This document shows positions 30,773-39,498 of a stretch of DNA of 64,000 nt, piece by piece. The notes under the pieces are model-generated. The model saw only the letters and a list, made by a program, of their open reading frames with translations. It searched no databases and was not told where the DNA came from. Position 1 is the stretch's first letter, and every line of letters begins with the position of its first letter. The stretch is from the NCBI RefSeq assembly GCF_022513565.1, contig NZ_JAKWBE010000008.1, forward strand, positions 62,001 through 126,000. The letters run 5' to 3'. Source of the stretch: Streptomyces gilvus. Lineage in GTDB: Bacteria > Actinomycetota > Actinomycetes > Streptomycetales > Streptomycetaceae. The position numbers were made by a program, and so were the translations under genes.

Positions 30773-31489
30773 TCAGTGCTGGGGCACCGCGCATCCGTCG
30801 GGGCCGCAGGCGTCCGCGTCGCCCTGGTCGATCAGCTGGAGCGGTGAGCGCTCGCCCCAGGCCTGGGTCAGCGCCTGGGCGAAGACCTCGGCGGGCTGGG
30901 CGCCGGATACGCCGTACTTGCGGTCGAGGACGAAGAAGGGGACGCCGTTCGCGCCGAGCTGGGCGGCCTCGCGTTCGTCGGCGCGGACGTCGTCGGCGTA
31001 GGCGGTGGGGTCGGCGAGGACCTTGCGGGCGCCGTCGGCGTCCAGGCCGGCCTCGACGGCGAGCTCGACGAGCCGCTCCTCGCCCTCGGCGAACAGGGAG
31101 CGCTCCTCGGCGAAGTTCGCCTTGTAGAGGATCTGGATCAGCTCGTCCTGCCTGCCCTGGTCCTTGGCGAAGTGGAGCAGGCGGTGCATGTCGAAGGTGC
31201 TGCCGTGGTCGCGGCCGCGGGTGCGGTACGACAGGCCCTCGGCGGCGGCCTGGGCGCCGAGGTTGTCCTCGCCGGCCTCGGCCTGCGCCTCGCTCATGCC
31301 GTACTTCTTGGTGAGCATGGAGATCACGGTCTGCACGTCGCCCTTGGCGCGGCCCGGGTCCAGCTCGAAGGAGCGGTGCACCACCTCGACCTGGTCACGG
31401 TGCGGGAAGGCCTCGAGCGCCTTCTCGAAACGGGCCTTGCCGACATAGCACCAGGGGCACGCTATGTCCGACCAGATCTCGACCTTCAT
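30773..31489 (-). CDS. DsbA-family (FrnE-like) oxidoreductase
   Basis: Cytosolic thioredoxin-fold protein of 238 residues in the DsbA/2-hydroxychromene-2-carboxylate isomerase group. The active site is CPWC (Cys11, Cys14, in WSDIACPWCYVG), with a helical insertion and the cis-Pro loop NGVPFFVLD. No signal peptide is present. The start at 31489 has GGAGAG six bases upstream; the open frame continues upstream but lacks homology. A Cys pair near the C-terminus (ACGPDGCA) could be a second redox or metal site. Likely role: disulfide handling under oxidative stress. Confidence 0.87.
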   Translation of the reverse strand: MKVEIWSDIACPWCYVGKARFEKALEAFPHRDQVEVVHRSFELDPGRAKGDVQTVISMLTKKYGMSEAQAEAGEDNLGAQAAAEGLSYRTRGRDHGSTFDMHRLLHFAKDQGRQDELIQILYKANFAEERSLFAEGEERLVELAVEAGLDADGARKVLADPTAYADDVRADEREAAQLGANGVPFFVLDRKYGVSGAQPAEVFAQALTQAWGERSPLQLIDQGDADACGPDGCAVPQH

Positions 31490-31559
31490 GTTCTCTCCAA
31501 CAGCTGGGTGTACGCGGAGGCCGCCTCCGCCTGATCCCTGAACATTCAAGCAGCGGGGA

Positions 31560-32078
31560 TCATTCCCGGGGCGATTTGCGCTCCCCGACCACGTACCGCA
31601 GGAACAAATGATGATCGCCCTCGACCGGCGGGTTCTCGGGGTCGGGCACCCAGCCCTGGCGGGCGTAGAAGGCCTGGGCGCGATGGTTGTCGACGTGCAC
31701 GTCGAGGATGGCCGTCCGTCTGCCGTCGGCGCACCACTGTTCGACACAGGCGGTGTGCAGGGCCGTGCCGATGCCGCGCCGCCAGGCATCGGGGCCGACG
31801 TGGAACTGGTACAGCTTGACCGTTTCCTCCGGAGCGTCCTGCGGAGTCCGGAAGGACGCGACGGCCATGACGCGGCCCTTCTCGACGAGGCACAGCACCT
31901 GCCCGTCCGACCGCTCGATGGCACCCCGCCAGGCGGCGAGCCAGTCCGTGCCGTCTTCGGGGACCCCGCCCGGGTAGTACGTCGCCCGGGCCCGCGCGTG
32001 CAGCGACGTGACGGCTGCGGCCTCGGCGGGCAGCGCCGTGCGGATCATCCGGCCGTCCACGACTCTGTTACTGATCAT
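31560..32078 (-). CDS. GNAT-family N-acetyltransferase
   Basis: Predicted acetyltransferase of 172 residues. The acetyl-CoA loop is DAWRRGIGTALH, and the C-terminal AILDVHVDNHRAQAFYARQGW is the usual GNAT motif B. The start at 32078 is supported by its 4-base overlap with the stop of the truncated AraC-type gene upstream (ATGA). A second Met (32048) is possible. The upstream gene has lost its own 5' half, so this gene may no longer have its original promoter. Substrate unknown. Confidence 0.83.
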   Translation of the reverse strand: MISNRVVDGRMIRTALPAEAAAVTSLHARARATYYPGGVPEDGTDWLAAWRGAIERSDGQVLCLVEKGRVMAVASFRTPQDAPEETVKLYQFHVGPDAWRRGIGTALHTACVEQWCADGRRTAILDVHVDNHRAQAFYARQGWVPDPENPPVEGDHHLFLRYVVGERKSPRE

Positions 32079-32330
32079 GCGGCGGAGGACGTGCTCCCGG
32101 CCGCCATGGTTCCCACACGGCTGAACCGGGCCCGGTATGCCGTTGGGGTCAGGCCTGTGCGGCGGTGTATGTGGGTGCGGAGGGAGTCGGCGGTGCCGAG
32201 GCCGCAGGCTCGGGCGACGCGGTCCATCGGGAGGGTGGTGGTCTCCAGGAGTTCCTTGGCCCGCTCGACGCGCTGGTGCAGGAGCCACTGGAGGGGACTC
32301 ACGCCGCTGTCGGCGTGGAAGCGCCGGGGG
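32075..32330 (-). pseudogene. Truncated AraC/GlxA-type regulator (C-terminal HTH remnant)
   Basis: Only the end of an AraC-family DNA-binding domain remains: RRFHADSGVSPLQWLLHQR, then ELLETTTLPMDRVARACGLG, HIHRRTGLTPTAYRARF and the stop. This is roughly 85 residues of a protein that normally has about 320. Upstream of the RRF block the reading frame (open to 32428) is antisense to an MFS fragment and shows no regulator homology. The sensor domain and first helix-turn-helix are missing. The stop overlaps the acetyltransferase start, so the two were once coupled. Confidence 0.78.
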
Positions 32331-32351
32331 GTGTGCGGGCACGACACGCCC

Positions 32352-32648
32352 GCGGCCCTGGTGGCCGTGCTTCTCGTGCCGCTGGCGTTGGGCTGCGCGT
32401 TGACGGTTCCGCCGCTGACCGCCGCCATGATGGACGCCGTGCCCGCCGAGCGGGCGGGGCTCGCGGCCGGGGTGCTGAACTCGGCGCGTCAGGTGGCGGG
32501 CGGGCTCGGGATCGCGGTGTTCGGGGCGCTGGTGGCCGGCGACTTCACGGGCGGGATGCGGATGAGCCTGGTGATCGGCGCGTGCCTGCTCCTGCTGACC
32601 TTCGGACTCAGCTTCCGTCTCGCAGGTCCCGCGGCCAGTTCGGCCTGA
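32352..32648 (+). pseudogene. Truncated DHA2-type MFS efflux transporter (C-terminal remnant)
   Basis: About 98 residues of the end of a 14-helix drug-efflux MFS protein survive, including CALTVPPLTAAMMDAVPAER, GLAAGVLNSARQVAGGLG and the last hydrophobic helices. The family normally has about 480 residues, so the first four-fifths are gone. The frame is open to the left but reads antisense to the AraC remnant. Its 3' end overlaps the DUF1349 gene by 41 bases. Confidence 0.78.
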
Positions 32649-33216
32649 ACTCGAGGTGGTCGTACGTCACCACGCACCCCTCCCCCATCGGCGACTGGGT
32701 CATGAAGCCGACCAGGGCCGCGTCCGTCTCCTTCTCGCCGCCCAGGGTGAACAGGCGGACGAAGGTCCAGCGCTTGCCGTCGCGGGAGGCGTGGAAGGCG
32801 AAGGCGCGTCCGGTGCGGCTCACCCGGAGCCACACCGAACTGCCCTCGACGCTGAAGGAGTTGGCGTCGTCGGAGTGGCCCCGGGTGACCACCGTGCAGA
32901 CGGTGGGCACGTCCGGGGAGTACTCCAGGCACAGCTTGGCCCAGGCCCGCTCGCCGACATGGACGTAGAGCACTCCCGCGTCGAACGCCCCGGCGAAGCC
33001 GACGGTGACCCGGGCTATCAGCTGGAAGTCCCCCTCCGGCCAGCCGAGCAGCCGGGGCGCGTCGGAGGCCGGCTCCAGCGCCTCCCCGGTGGGCGGGACG
33101 AACCGGTCCTGCCGGGGCCCGGCCCATCCGGTGAGCACTCCGTCCTCGTACGACCAGTTGCCCTCGGGACCGTACGTGCGCAGGGCGAAGGGGAGTTCGG
33201 GAAGTTCGACGTCCAT
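32608..33216 (-). CDS. DUF1349 concanavalin-like protein
   Basis: Cytosolic protein of 202 residues in the DUF1349 family, which has a concanavalin/LamG-like beta-sandwich. Typical blocks are GWPEGDFQLIARVTV, FDAGVLYVHVGERAWAKLCLEYS and the terminal VVTYDHLEFRPN. No signal peptide and no clear catalytic residues are seen. It is convergent with, and overlaps, the MFS remnant. Close relatives are carbohydrate-associated, but this copy is isolated from sugar genes. Role unknown. Confidence 0.8.
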   Translation of the reverse strand: MDVELPELPFALRTYGPEGNWSYEDGVLTGWAGPRQDRFVPPTGEALEPASDAPRLLGWPEGDFQLIARVTVGFAGAFDAGVLYVHVGERAWAKLCLEYSPDVPTVCTVVTRGHSDDANSFSVEGSSVWLRVSRTGRAFAFHASRDGKRWTFVRLFTLGGEKETDAALVGFMTQSPMGEGCVVTYDHLEFRPNWPRDLRDGS

Positions 33217-33242
33217 CCGGCGATTGTGTCAGGTGAGGCCGG

Positions 33243-34802
33243 TCACCGTTCGAGGCGGCCGTCGTAGCGGCGCGGGAGACCGAGCGGGTTGTCGTCCCGC
33301 AGCTCGGGCGGCAGCAGCGCCTCGGGCGCGCCCTGGTACACGACCGGCCGCATCCAGCGCTCGATCGCCGTACCGCCGACCGACGTCGACGTCGAGGTGG
33401 TCGCCGGGTACGGGCCGCCGTGGTGCTGGGCCGGGGCGACGGCGACGCCCGTCGGCCAGCCGTTGACCAGCACGCGCCCGGCGAGCGGGGTCAGCTCGGC
33501 CAGCAGCTCCGCGCCACGGCCCTCCCCGGCCGCCTCCTCGCTCGAGAGGTGGACCGTCGCCGTGAGGTTGCCCGGCAGCCGGGACAGCACGGACCGGACC
33601 TCGGCCTCGTCCTCGTAGCGGGCCACGACCGTCACGGGGCCGAAGCACTCCTCCAGGAGCAGGTCGTAGGCGCCCTCCTCGGCCAGCTTGTCCGCCGACA
33701 CCGTCAGGAAGCCGGCGCTCACCGTGTGCTCGCCGCCCGCGCCCGGGGTCACGGGCGACTCGACGTCGGGCAGCTCCGCCCGCTCGGCCACGCCGGCGAT
33801 GAAGTTGTCCCGCATCCGGTGGTCGAGCAGCACGCCCGCGTCGGTGTCGCTGACCGCGTCCGTGAGCGACTTCAGCAGCCGGTCCCCGGCCGCGCCGTTC
33901 GGCGCCAGCACGAGGCCCGGCTTCACGCAGAACTGGCCGACACCGAGCGTCATGGAGCCGGCGAGTCCGGTGCCGATCGCCTCGGCCCGCTCGGCCGCCG
34001 CCGCCTCGGTGACGACGACGGGGTTGAGGGAGCCCAGCTCACCGTGGAAGGGGATCGGGTTGGGACGGGCCGCCGCCGCGTCGAAGAGGGCACGGCCGCC
34101 TCGTACGGAACCGGTGAAGCCGGCCGCGGCGACCAGCGGGTGCTTGACCAGCTCGACGCCCGCCTCGAAGCCGTGGACCAGGCCGACGACGCCCTCGGGG
34201 ATGCCGTGCGCGGCGGCGGCCCGGCGCAGCACCTTGGCGACGTACTCGGACAGGGCCGGGTGGTCGGGGTGCGCCTTGACGACGACCGGGCAGCCCGCGC
34301 CCAGCGCGCTCGCGGTGTCGCCGCCGGCGACGGAGAAGGCGAAGGGGAAGTTGGAGGCCGAGTAGACGGCGACGACACCCAGGGGCACCTTGTAGCGGCG
34401 CAGGTCCGGGATGGGCGGCGTCGCGGTGTCGTCGGGGTGGTTGATGATCACGTCGAGGAAGGCGCCCTCGTCGACGATGTCCGCGAAGGCCCGCAGCTGG
34501 AAGCAGGTACGGGCGAGTTCGCCGGTGAGCCGGACCGGGCCGAGCGCGGTCTCCGCGTCGGCGGTCTCCACGAGCCCGTCCTTGGCCGCCTCGAGCTGCT
34601 CAGCGGCGGTGCGCAGGAACGCCGAGCGTACGGCGCGGTCGGCGAGGGAGGCGCGTGCCGCGTGGGCGGCGCGGACGGTGGCGTCGACCTCCTGTGCTGT
34701 GGCCTCCACCGCAACCTGTTCACGCTGCTTCCCGGTTCGGGGGTCGACACTCCAGACTGGTGCTGCTGCCACCGCGGGTCCCTCCAGGTATATCCGGGTC
34801 AT
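33243..34802 (-). CDS. 2-oxoglutarate-semialdehyde (2,5-dioxovalerate)-type aldehyde dehydrogenase
   Basis: NAD(P)-dependent aldehyde dehydrogenase of 519 residues in the branch that includes 2,5-dioxopentanoate dehydrogenases, the last step of oxidative pentose, galactarate and glucarate breakdown. Catalytic residues are visible: Cys292 (GVGQFCVKPG) and Glu255 (HGELGSLNP), with ASNFPFAFSVAGGDTASALGAG in the nucleotide-binding region. The start is the ATG at 34802. It is divergent from an IclR-type regulator across 100 bases. The 5-dehydro-4-deoxyglucarate dehydratase-like gene at the window's right edge would make exactly this substrate, although 29 kb away. Confidence 0.86.
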   Translation of the reverse strand: MTRIYLEGPAVAAAPVWSVDPRTGKQREQVAVEATAQEVDATVRAAHAARASLADRAVRSAFLRTAAEQLEAAKDGLVETADAETALGPVRLTGELARTCFQLRAFADIVDEGAFLDVIINHPDDTATPPIPDLRRYKVPLGVVAVYSASNFPFAFSVAGGDTASALGAGCPVVVKAHPDHPALSEYVAKVLRRAAAAHGIPEGVVGLVHGFEAGVELVKHPLVAAAGFTGSVRGGRALFDAAAARPNPIPFHGELGSLNPVVVTEAAAAERAEAIGTGLAGSMTLGVGQFCVKPGLVLAPNGAAGDRLLKSLTDAVSDTDAGVLLDHRMRDNFIAGVAERAELPDVESPVTPGAGGEHTVSAGFLTVSADKLAEEGAYDLLLEECFGPVTVVARYEDEAEVRSVLSRLPGNLTATVHLSSEEAAGEGRGAELLAELTPLAGRVLVNGWPTGVAVAPAQHHGGPYPATTSTSTSVGGTAIERWMRPVVYQGAPEALLPPELRDDNPLGLPRRYDGRLER

Positions 34803-34902
34803 TCACCAGGGTCGTTCGATATGCTGAACGCTGTCTCTGATGATGAATATGCTGTTGGAGACTATATCTTCGGTTTCTCGTCCAACGAAGGGGTCAAGGG
34901 CG
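34803..34902. promoter_or_regulatory. Divergent promoter between the dehydrogenase and the IclR regulator
   Basis: An AT-rich 100-base spacer. The octamer ATATGCTG occurs twice in direct orientation (34819-34826 and 34847-34854), 28 bases apart. It is a candidate site for the adjacent IclR-family protein, which usually autoregulates and controls its divergent neighbour. GAAGGGG at about 34887-34893 is the ribosome site of the regulator. Confidence 0.5.
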
Positions 34903-35676
34903 ATGTCGGCAGCCGAGACAGGCGGCGGTGCGCAGGTCAAGTCCGCGGTGCGGACCGTGGAACTGCTCGAATACTTCGCCGGTCGCCCCGGCATGCACTC
35001 CCTCGCGTCGGTCCAGGAGGCCGTCGGGTATCCCAAGTCCAGCCTCTACATGCTGCTGCGCACGCTGGTGGAGCTGGGCTGGGTGGAGACGGACGCGACG
35101 GGCACGCGGTACGGGATCGGGGTGCGGGCGCTGCTGGTCGGCACGTCGTACATCGACGGCGACGAGGTCGTCGCGGCGGCGCGGCCGACGCTGGACCGGC
35201 TCTCGGACGACACCACGGAGACCATCCACCTCGCGCGCCTGGACGGCACCAACGTCGTCTACCTCGCCACCCGCCAGTCCCAGCACTACCTGCGCCCCTT
35301 CACGCGCGTGGGCCGCCGCCTCCCGGCGCACTCGACCTCCCTCGGCAAGGCGCTGCTGAGCACCTACACCGACGAGCAGGTCCGCAAGATGCTCCCGGAG
35401 ACGCTGCCGGCGCTCACCGAGAACACCATCACCGACCGGGAGAAGCTCATCGAGGAGCTGCACCAGGTGCGGGAGCAGGGCTTCGCCGTCGACCGCGAGG
35501 AGAACACGCTGGGGCTGCGCTGCTTCGGCGTGGCGATCCCCTACCGCACCCCGGCCCGCGACGCGATCAGCTGCTCGGTACCGGTGGCCCGTCTCACCCC
35601 CGCCCACGAACAGATGGTCAAGGACGCCCTGTTCGACGCCCGCGACCGCCTGACCCTGGCGACCAGGAGGCTGTGA
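34903..35676 (+). CDS. IclR-family transcriptional regulator
   Basis: Winged-helix regulator of 257 residues: an N-terminal HTH (about residues 15-75; SAVRTVELLEYFAGRPGMHS, then LASVQEAVGYPKSSLYMLLR) and a C-terminal effector domain (about 85-257; LPAHSTSLGKALLS and the GLRCFGVAIP block). Start is the ATG at 34903 with AAGGGG upstream; in-frame Met codons at 34840 and 34843 would add 20-21 residues without homology. It is divergent from the semialdehyde dehydrogenase and probably responds to a sugar-acid metabolite (inference from family and neighbour). Confidence 0.88.
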   Translation: MSAAETGGGAQVKSAVRTVELLEYFAGRPGMHSLASVQEAVGYPKSSLYMLLRTLVELGWVETDATGTRYGIGVRALLVGTSYIDGDEVVAAARPTLDRLSDDTTETIHLARLDGTNVVYLATRQSQHYLRPFTRVGRRLPAHSTSLGKALLSTYTDEQVRKMLPETLPALTENTITDREKLIEELHQVREQGFAVDREENTLGLRCFGVAIPYRTPARDAISCSVPVARLTPAHEQMVKDALFDARDRLTLATRRL

Positions 35677-35706
35677 CTCCCCGGGCAGGCCCTAAGCTCG
35701 GGGCCC

Positions 35707-36177
35707 ATGGATGTCGTACTGCGGGAAGTGCACGACAGTGATCTGCCGGTTTTCTTCCGGCAGATGAACGATCCCGAGGCCCTGTGGACGGCCGCGTTCA
35801 CGCCGAAGGATCCCGCCGACCGGGAGGCGTTCGACGCCCACTGGAAACGGGTGCGGGCCTCCGCGGACGTGTTGCGGACCATCCTGGTCGACGGTGACGT
35901 GGTGGGCAGCGCGGCGGTGTACGGGGAGCCGGGCGAGCGTGAGGTCACCTACTGGGTGGACCGGGCGTACTGGGGCCGCGGGGTGGCCACGGCGGCGCTG
36001 AGCGGGCTGCTGGCCGAGGTGCCGGAGCGGCCGCTGTACGCGCGCGCGGCGGCGGACAACACCGGCTCGCGGCGCGTGCTGGAGAAGTGCGGCTTCCGGC
36101 TGACGGCGACGGCGACGGGCTTCGCGAACGCGCGGGGCGAGGAGATCGACGAGGTCGTGATGACGCTGCGCGGCTGA
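35707..36177 (+). CDS. GNAT-family N-acetyltransferase (RimJ/RimL-like)
   Basis: Predicted acetyltransferase of 156 residues. It shows the RimJ/RimL-type arrangement: an early LREVHDSDLPVFFRQMNDP, the acetyl-CoA loop RAYWGRGVATAAL and the terminal NTGSRRVLEKCGFR. The ATG start is 30 bases after the IclR stop on the same strand; co-transcription is possible. Protein or small-molecule target unknown. Confidence 0.85.
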   Translation: MDVVLREVHDSDLPVFFRQMNDPEALWTAAFTPKDPADREAFDAHWKRVRASADVLRTILVDGDVVGSAAVYGEPGEREVTYWVDRAYWGRGVATAALSGLLAEVPERPLYARAAADNTGSRRVLEKCGFRLTATATGFANARGEEIDEVVMTLRG

Positions 36178-36257
36178 CCGCGCTTCCTGAGCGTCCGATG
36201 AGAATCCGGGGCGGAGGGAACGTCCTCCCCGCCCCGCTCGTCTTCTTGATCGGCATG

Positions 36258-37706
36258 ATGAACAAGACGATCAGGCGGACCTCCGTCTTCGTACTGCTCC
36301 TGGTGTGCGCCCTGCTGATCAGGGCGACCTGGGTGCAGTTCTACGACGGCAAGGCCCTCGCGGACGACAAGGACAACCGGCGCAACGCGATCGAGACGTA
36401 CGCGGAGCCGCTCGGGAACATCATCGTGGCCGGCAACTCGATCACCGGCTCCGCGCGCACGACAGGCGGCGACCTCGCGTACAAGCGCACGTACAAGAAC
36501 GGCCCGCTGTACGCGGCGGTGACCGGCTACGCCTCGCAGGCCTACGCGCCGACCCAGCTGGAGGGCATCTACCAGGACCTCCTCAACGGCACGGACAGCC
36601 GGCTGAAGACCGTGATGGACACGGTCACCGGCCGGCGGGCCGCGCCCGGCACCGTGGTCACGACGATCGACCCGGACGTGCAGAAGGCGGCGTACGACGC
36701 GCTCGGCGACAAGAAGGGCGGGGCCGTCGCGATCGACCCGTCCACCGGCAGGATCCTCGCGGTCGTCTCGACGCCGTCGTACGACCCGACGTCGCTCACG
36801 GACGCCAACACCGCCGGGACCGCCTGGAAGAAGCTGAACGCGGACTCGGACAAGCCGCTCACCAACCGCGCGCTGCGCCAGCCGCTGCCGCCGGGCTCGA
36901 CGTTCAAGCTGGTCATGGCGGCGGCCGCGCTGGAGGACGGCCTGTACTCGTCGGTGGACGTGCGCACCGACAGCCCGGACCCGTACCGGCTGCCGAACAC
37001 CACCAAGGACCTGTCCAACGAGAACCCGGCCGCGCCCTGCGAGAACGCCTCCATCCGCACCGCGCTGGAGTACTCCTGCAACAACGTCTTCGCGAAGATG
37101 GCCGTCGACCTGGGCCAGGACAAGGTGCGGGCGATGGCGGAGAAGTTCGGCTTCAACGACACGAAGCAGGACGTACCGGTGCGGGCATACACCAGCGTCT
37201 ACCCGTCCGACATGGACAAGTCGTCCACGGGCCTGACGGGCATCGGCCAGTACGACGTCACCGCGACCCCGCTCCAGATGGCCATGGTGTCCGCCGCCAT
37301 AGCCGACGGCGGCAAGCTGGTCTCGCCGCACATGGTCTCGCAGATCACCGACAGCGGCGGCGACGTCCTGAAGAACTACGACGACGCGGGGACGAAGCAG
37401 ATCGTCAGCTCCTCCACCGCCGCCCAACTCCAGTCCGCCATGCAGACGGTGGTGAACAAGGGCACGGGTACGAACGCGCGGATACCGGGCGTGACGGTGG
37501 GCGGCAAGACCGGCACCGCCCAGCACGGCGAGAACAACAGCCAGACCCCGTACGCCTGGTTCACCTCCTACGCCAAGGCGGGCGGCAAACAGGTCGCCGT
37601 GGCAGTGGTGGTCGAACAGTCCGACGCTGCCCGCTCGGAGGTGAGCGGCAACGGCCTGGCGGCCCCCGTGGCAAAGGCGATGATGAAAGCAGCCCTTAAC
37701 CAATAG
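36258..37706 (+). CDS. Class B penicillin-binding protein (PbpA/FtsI-like transpeptidase)
   Basis: Membrane-anchored peptidoglycan transpeptidase of 482 residues. An N-terminal signal anchor (about residues 8-25) precedes a dimerisation region and the penicillin-binding domain. Active-site motifs are intact: STFK (Ser214-Lys217), SCN (Ser273-Asn275) and KTGT (Lys417-Gly419). It is shorter than FtsI and has no PASTA repeats, like the extra class B PBPs that Streptomyces carries outside the dcw cluster. Two adjacent Met codons (36255, 36258) could serve as start. It follows the GNAT gene by about 80 bases. Expected target of beta-lactams. Confidence 0.9.
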   Translation: MNKTIRRTSVFVLLLVCALLIRATWVQFYDGKALADDKDNRRNAIETYAEPLGNIIVAGNSITGSARTTGGDLAYKRTYKNGPLYAAVTGYASQAYAPTQLEGIYQDLLNGTDSRLKTVMDTVTGRRAAPGTVVTTIDPDVQKAAYDALGDKKGGAVAIDPSTGRILAVVSTPSYDPTSLTDANTAGTAWKKLNADSDKPLTNRALRQPLPPGSTFKLVMAAAALEDGLYSSVDVRTDSPDPYRLPNTTKDLSNENPAAPCENASIRTALEYSCNNVFAKMAVDLGQDKVRAMAEKFGFNDTKQDVPVRAYTSVYPSDMDKSSTGLTGIGQYDVTATPLQMAMVSAAIADGGKLVSPHMVSQITDSGGDVLKNYDDAGTKQIVSSSTAAQLQSAMQTVVNKGTGTNARIPGVTVGGKTGTAQHGENNSQTPYAWFTSYAKAGGKQVAVAVVVEQSDAARSEVSGNGLAAPVAKAMMKAALNQ

Positions 37707-37731
37707 CCGCCCGCAACTGGGGCGCCCCACA

Positions 37732-37783
37732 GGGGCGCGGGGCTGTGCCGATATGCGGCTCCGCCGCGCGGGCGCGACCAGCC
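37732..37783 (+). repeat. 52-bp dispersed repeat, copy A
   Basis: This 52-bp sequence between the PBP and the purine permease matches 50529-50580 at 49 of 52 positions in the same orientation. It contains a short hairpin (GCGGCTCCGCCGC) and ends in GCGCGACCAGCC. From memory, this sequence type is widespread between genes in Streptomyces. It lies between convergent genes. Confidence 0.85.
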
Positions 37784-37815
37784 CCCACAAACCCGCACCG
37801 GCCGCGCAGCGCCCG

Positions 37816-39267
37816 TCACTTCACACCCAGCACCTGCTCCACAGGGTCAATGGCGAAGTACACGACGAACAGCGCCGTAACGCCCCACAGCAACCAGTGC
37901 ACGTCCTTCGCCTTCCCCAGCACCGCCTTGATCAGCACATACGCGATGAACCCCGCCCCGATGCCGTCCGTGATCGAGTAGGTGAACGGCATCGCGGCGA
38001 TGGTCAGAAACGCCGGGATGGCGATCTCGTACCGGTCCCAGTCGATGTGCTTGACGTGGGTCATCATCAGGAATCCCACGGCGATCAGCGCCGGCGCCGC
38101 CGCCTGCAGCGGCACGATCGTCAGCAGCGGCGTGAGGAAGAGCGCGAGCCCGAACAGCCCGCCCGTGATCAGGTTCGCGAACCCGGTCCGCGCCCCCTCG
38201 CCCACACCGGCCGCCGACTCGATGTACGCGGTGTTGGAGGAGGCCGATCCGAGGCCGCCGGCGACCGCCGCCGCGCCGTCGATGAACAGCACGCGACCGA
38301 TCCCCGGCACCTGCCCCTGCTCGTCCAGCAGCCCGGCCTCCGCACTGATGCCCACAATCGTGCCCATGGCGTCGAAGAAGTCGGACAGGATCAGCGTGAA
38401 CACCAGCAGGACGGCCGTGAGGACGCCCGCCTTCGCGAACCCGCCGAACAGGCTGAAGTGGCCGATGAGTCCGAAGTCGGGCGTGGAGACGATCTTGTCG
38501 GGCACGTGCGGAGTGGTCAGACCCCAGCTCTTGATGTCGGCCACCGCGTCGATGACGATCGCGACGATCGTCATGGTCACGATGCTGATCAGGATCGCGC
38601 CCTTCACCTTGCGCGCGAGCAGGGCGATGGTGAGCAGCACGCCGAGGCAGAACACCAGCACCGGCCACCCCGTCAGCCGGCCGACCGCGCCCAGCTGCAC
38701 CGGCACGGTGGTCTGCGCCGCGTCGGGGATGCGGCTGACGAACCCCGCGTCGACGAACCCGATGAACGCGATGAACAGCCCGATGCCGACCCCGATGGCC
38801 TGTTTGAGCTGGTGCGGGATGGCGTCCATGATCGCCTTGCGCAGCCCGGTGACGACGAGCACGCAGATCAGGATGCCCTCGAGGACGACGAGGCCCATCG
38901 CGTCGGACCAGCTCATCAGCGGGGCGAGCTGGAAGGCGACGACGGCGTTGAGGCCGAGGCCGGCGGCGATGGCGAGCGGGAGGTTGCCGCCGACGCCCAT
39001 GATGATCGTCATCACGCAGGCCACCAGCGCGGTGGCGGTGACCAGTTGGCCGGTGTCGAGCTGGTGGCCGAACTTGTCCTTCGCACTGCCCAGGATGATG
39101 GGGTTCAGGACAAGGATGTAGGCCATCGTGAAGAACGTGGCGAAGCCGCCGCGTATCTCCCGGCCGAAGGTGGATCCCCGCTCGGAGATCCGGAAGAACC
39201 GGTCGACACCGTTCGCCCCTGGCGGCGCGGCACTTGGCCGGTCGGCCGCCTTCTTCGTGTCGGACAT
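37816..39267 (-). CDS. NCS2/AzgA-type purine permease
   Basis: Polytopic membrane transporter of 483 residues with 12-14 hydrophobic segments, in the AzgA branch of nucleobase-cation symporters (guanine, hypoxanthine and adenine). Family blocks are RGGFATFFTMAYILVLNP at the N-terminus, LGLNAVVAFQLAP and SSNTAYIESAAGVGEGARTG. Start is an ATG preceded by AGGAGCACCC-type sequence. It is convergent with the PBP. The 231-base gap to the divergent sigma gene shows no purine-riboswitch signature. Confidence 0.9.
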   Translation of the reverse strand: MSDTKKAADRPSAAPPGANGVDRFFRISERGSTFGREIRGGFATFFTMAYILVLNPIILGSAKDKFGHQLDTGQLVTATALVACVMTIIMGVGGNLPLAIAAGLGLNAVVAFQLAPLMSWSDAMGLVVLEGILICVLVVTGLRKAIMDAIPHQLKQAIGVGIGLFIAFIGFVDAGFVSRIPDAAQTTVPVQLGAVGRLTGWPVLVFCLGVLLTIALLARKVKGAILISIVTMTIVAIVIDAVADIKSWGLTTPHVPDKIVSTPDFGLIGHFSLFGGFAKAGVLTAVLLVFTLILSDFFDAMGTIVGISAEAGLLDEQGQVPGIGRVLFIDGAAAVAGGLGSASSNTAYIESAAGVGEGARTGFANLITGGLFGLALFLTPLLTIVPLQAAAPALIAVGFLMMTHVKHIDWDRYEIAIPAFLTIAAMPFTYSITDGIGAGFIAYVLIKAVLGKAKDVHWLLWGVTALFVVYFAIDPVEQVLGVK

Positions 39268-39498
39268 GGCGGGTGCTCCTCGTCGGCTGATTGATCGTGT
39301 GCGGATGCTGGCTGGATTGTTCCCGCGTTGAACCTCTTTCAGGTTCCTTTCGTGTTACGGAATCGACCGCCCCGTCACACCGCGTTCGAAGCCCCGTACG
39401 AAACCAGGACAACGATCACTGCTACGCTTCCGGATCTCGCCCGGGCCCGCCCCGGAAGATCACATGTCATTCACATGACACACACAGGAAGGGTGCCC

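Noticed and set aside
32075..32428. Short AraC-like gene taken as intact
   Set aside because: Only the last about 85 residues match the family; the first about 35 codons are antisense to the MFS remnant, so I call it a pseudogene.
31608..32648. 346-codon forward frame taken as a complete transporter gene
   Set aside because: Only the last about 98 residues are transporter-like; the rest is antisense to the acetyltransferase and the AraC remnant.
37753..39294. Forward open frame of 513 codons, rich in Arg/Asp/His/Gln
   Set aside because: Antisense shadow of the purine permease; the repeat copy A lies at its start, and the residue pattern mirrors membrane-helix codons read backwards.
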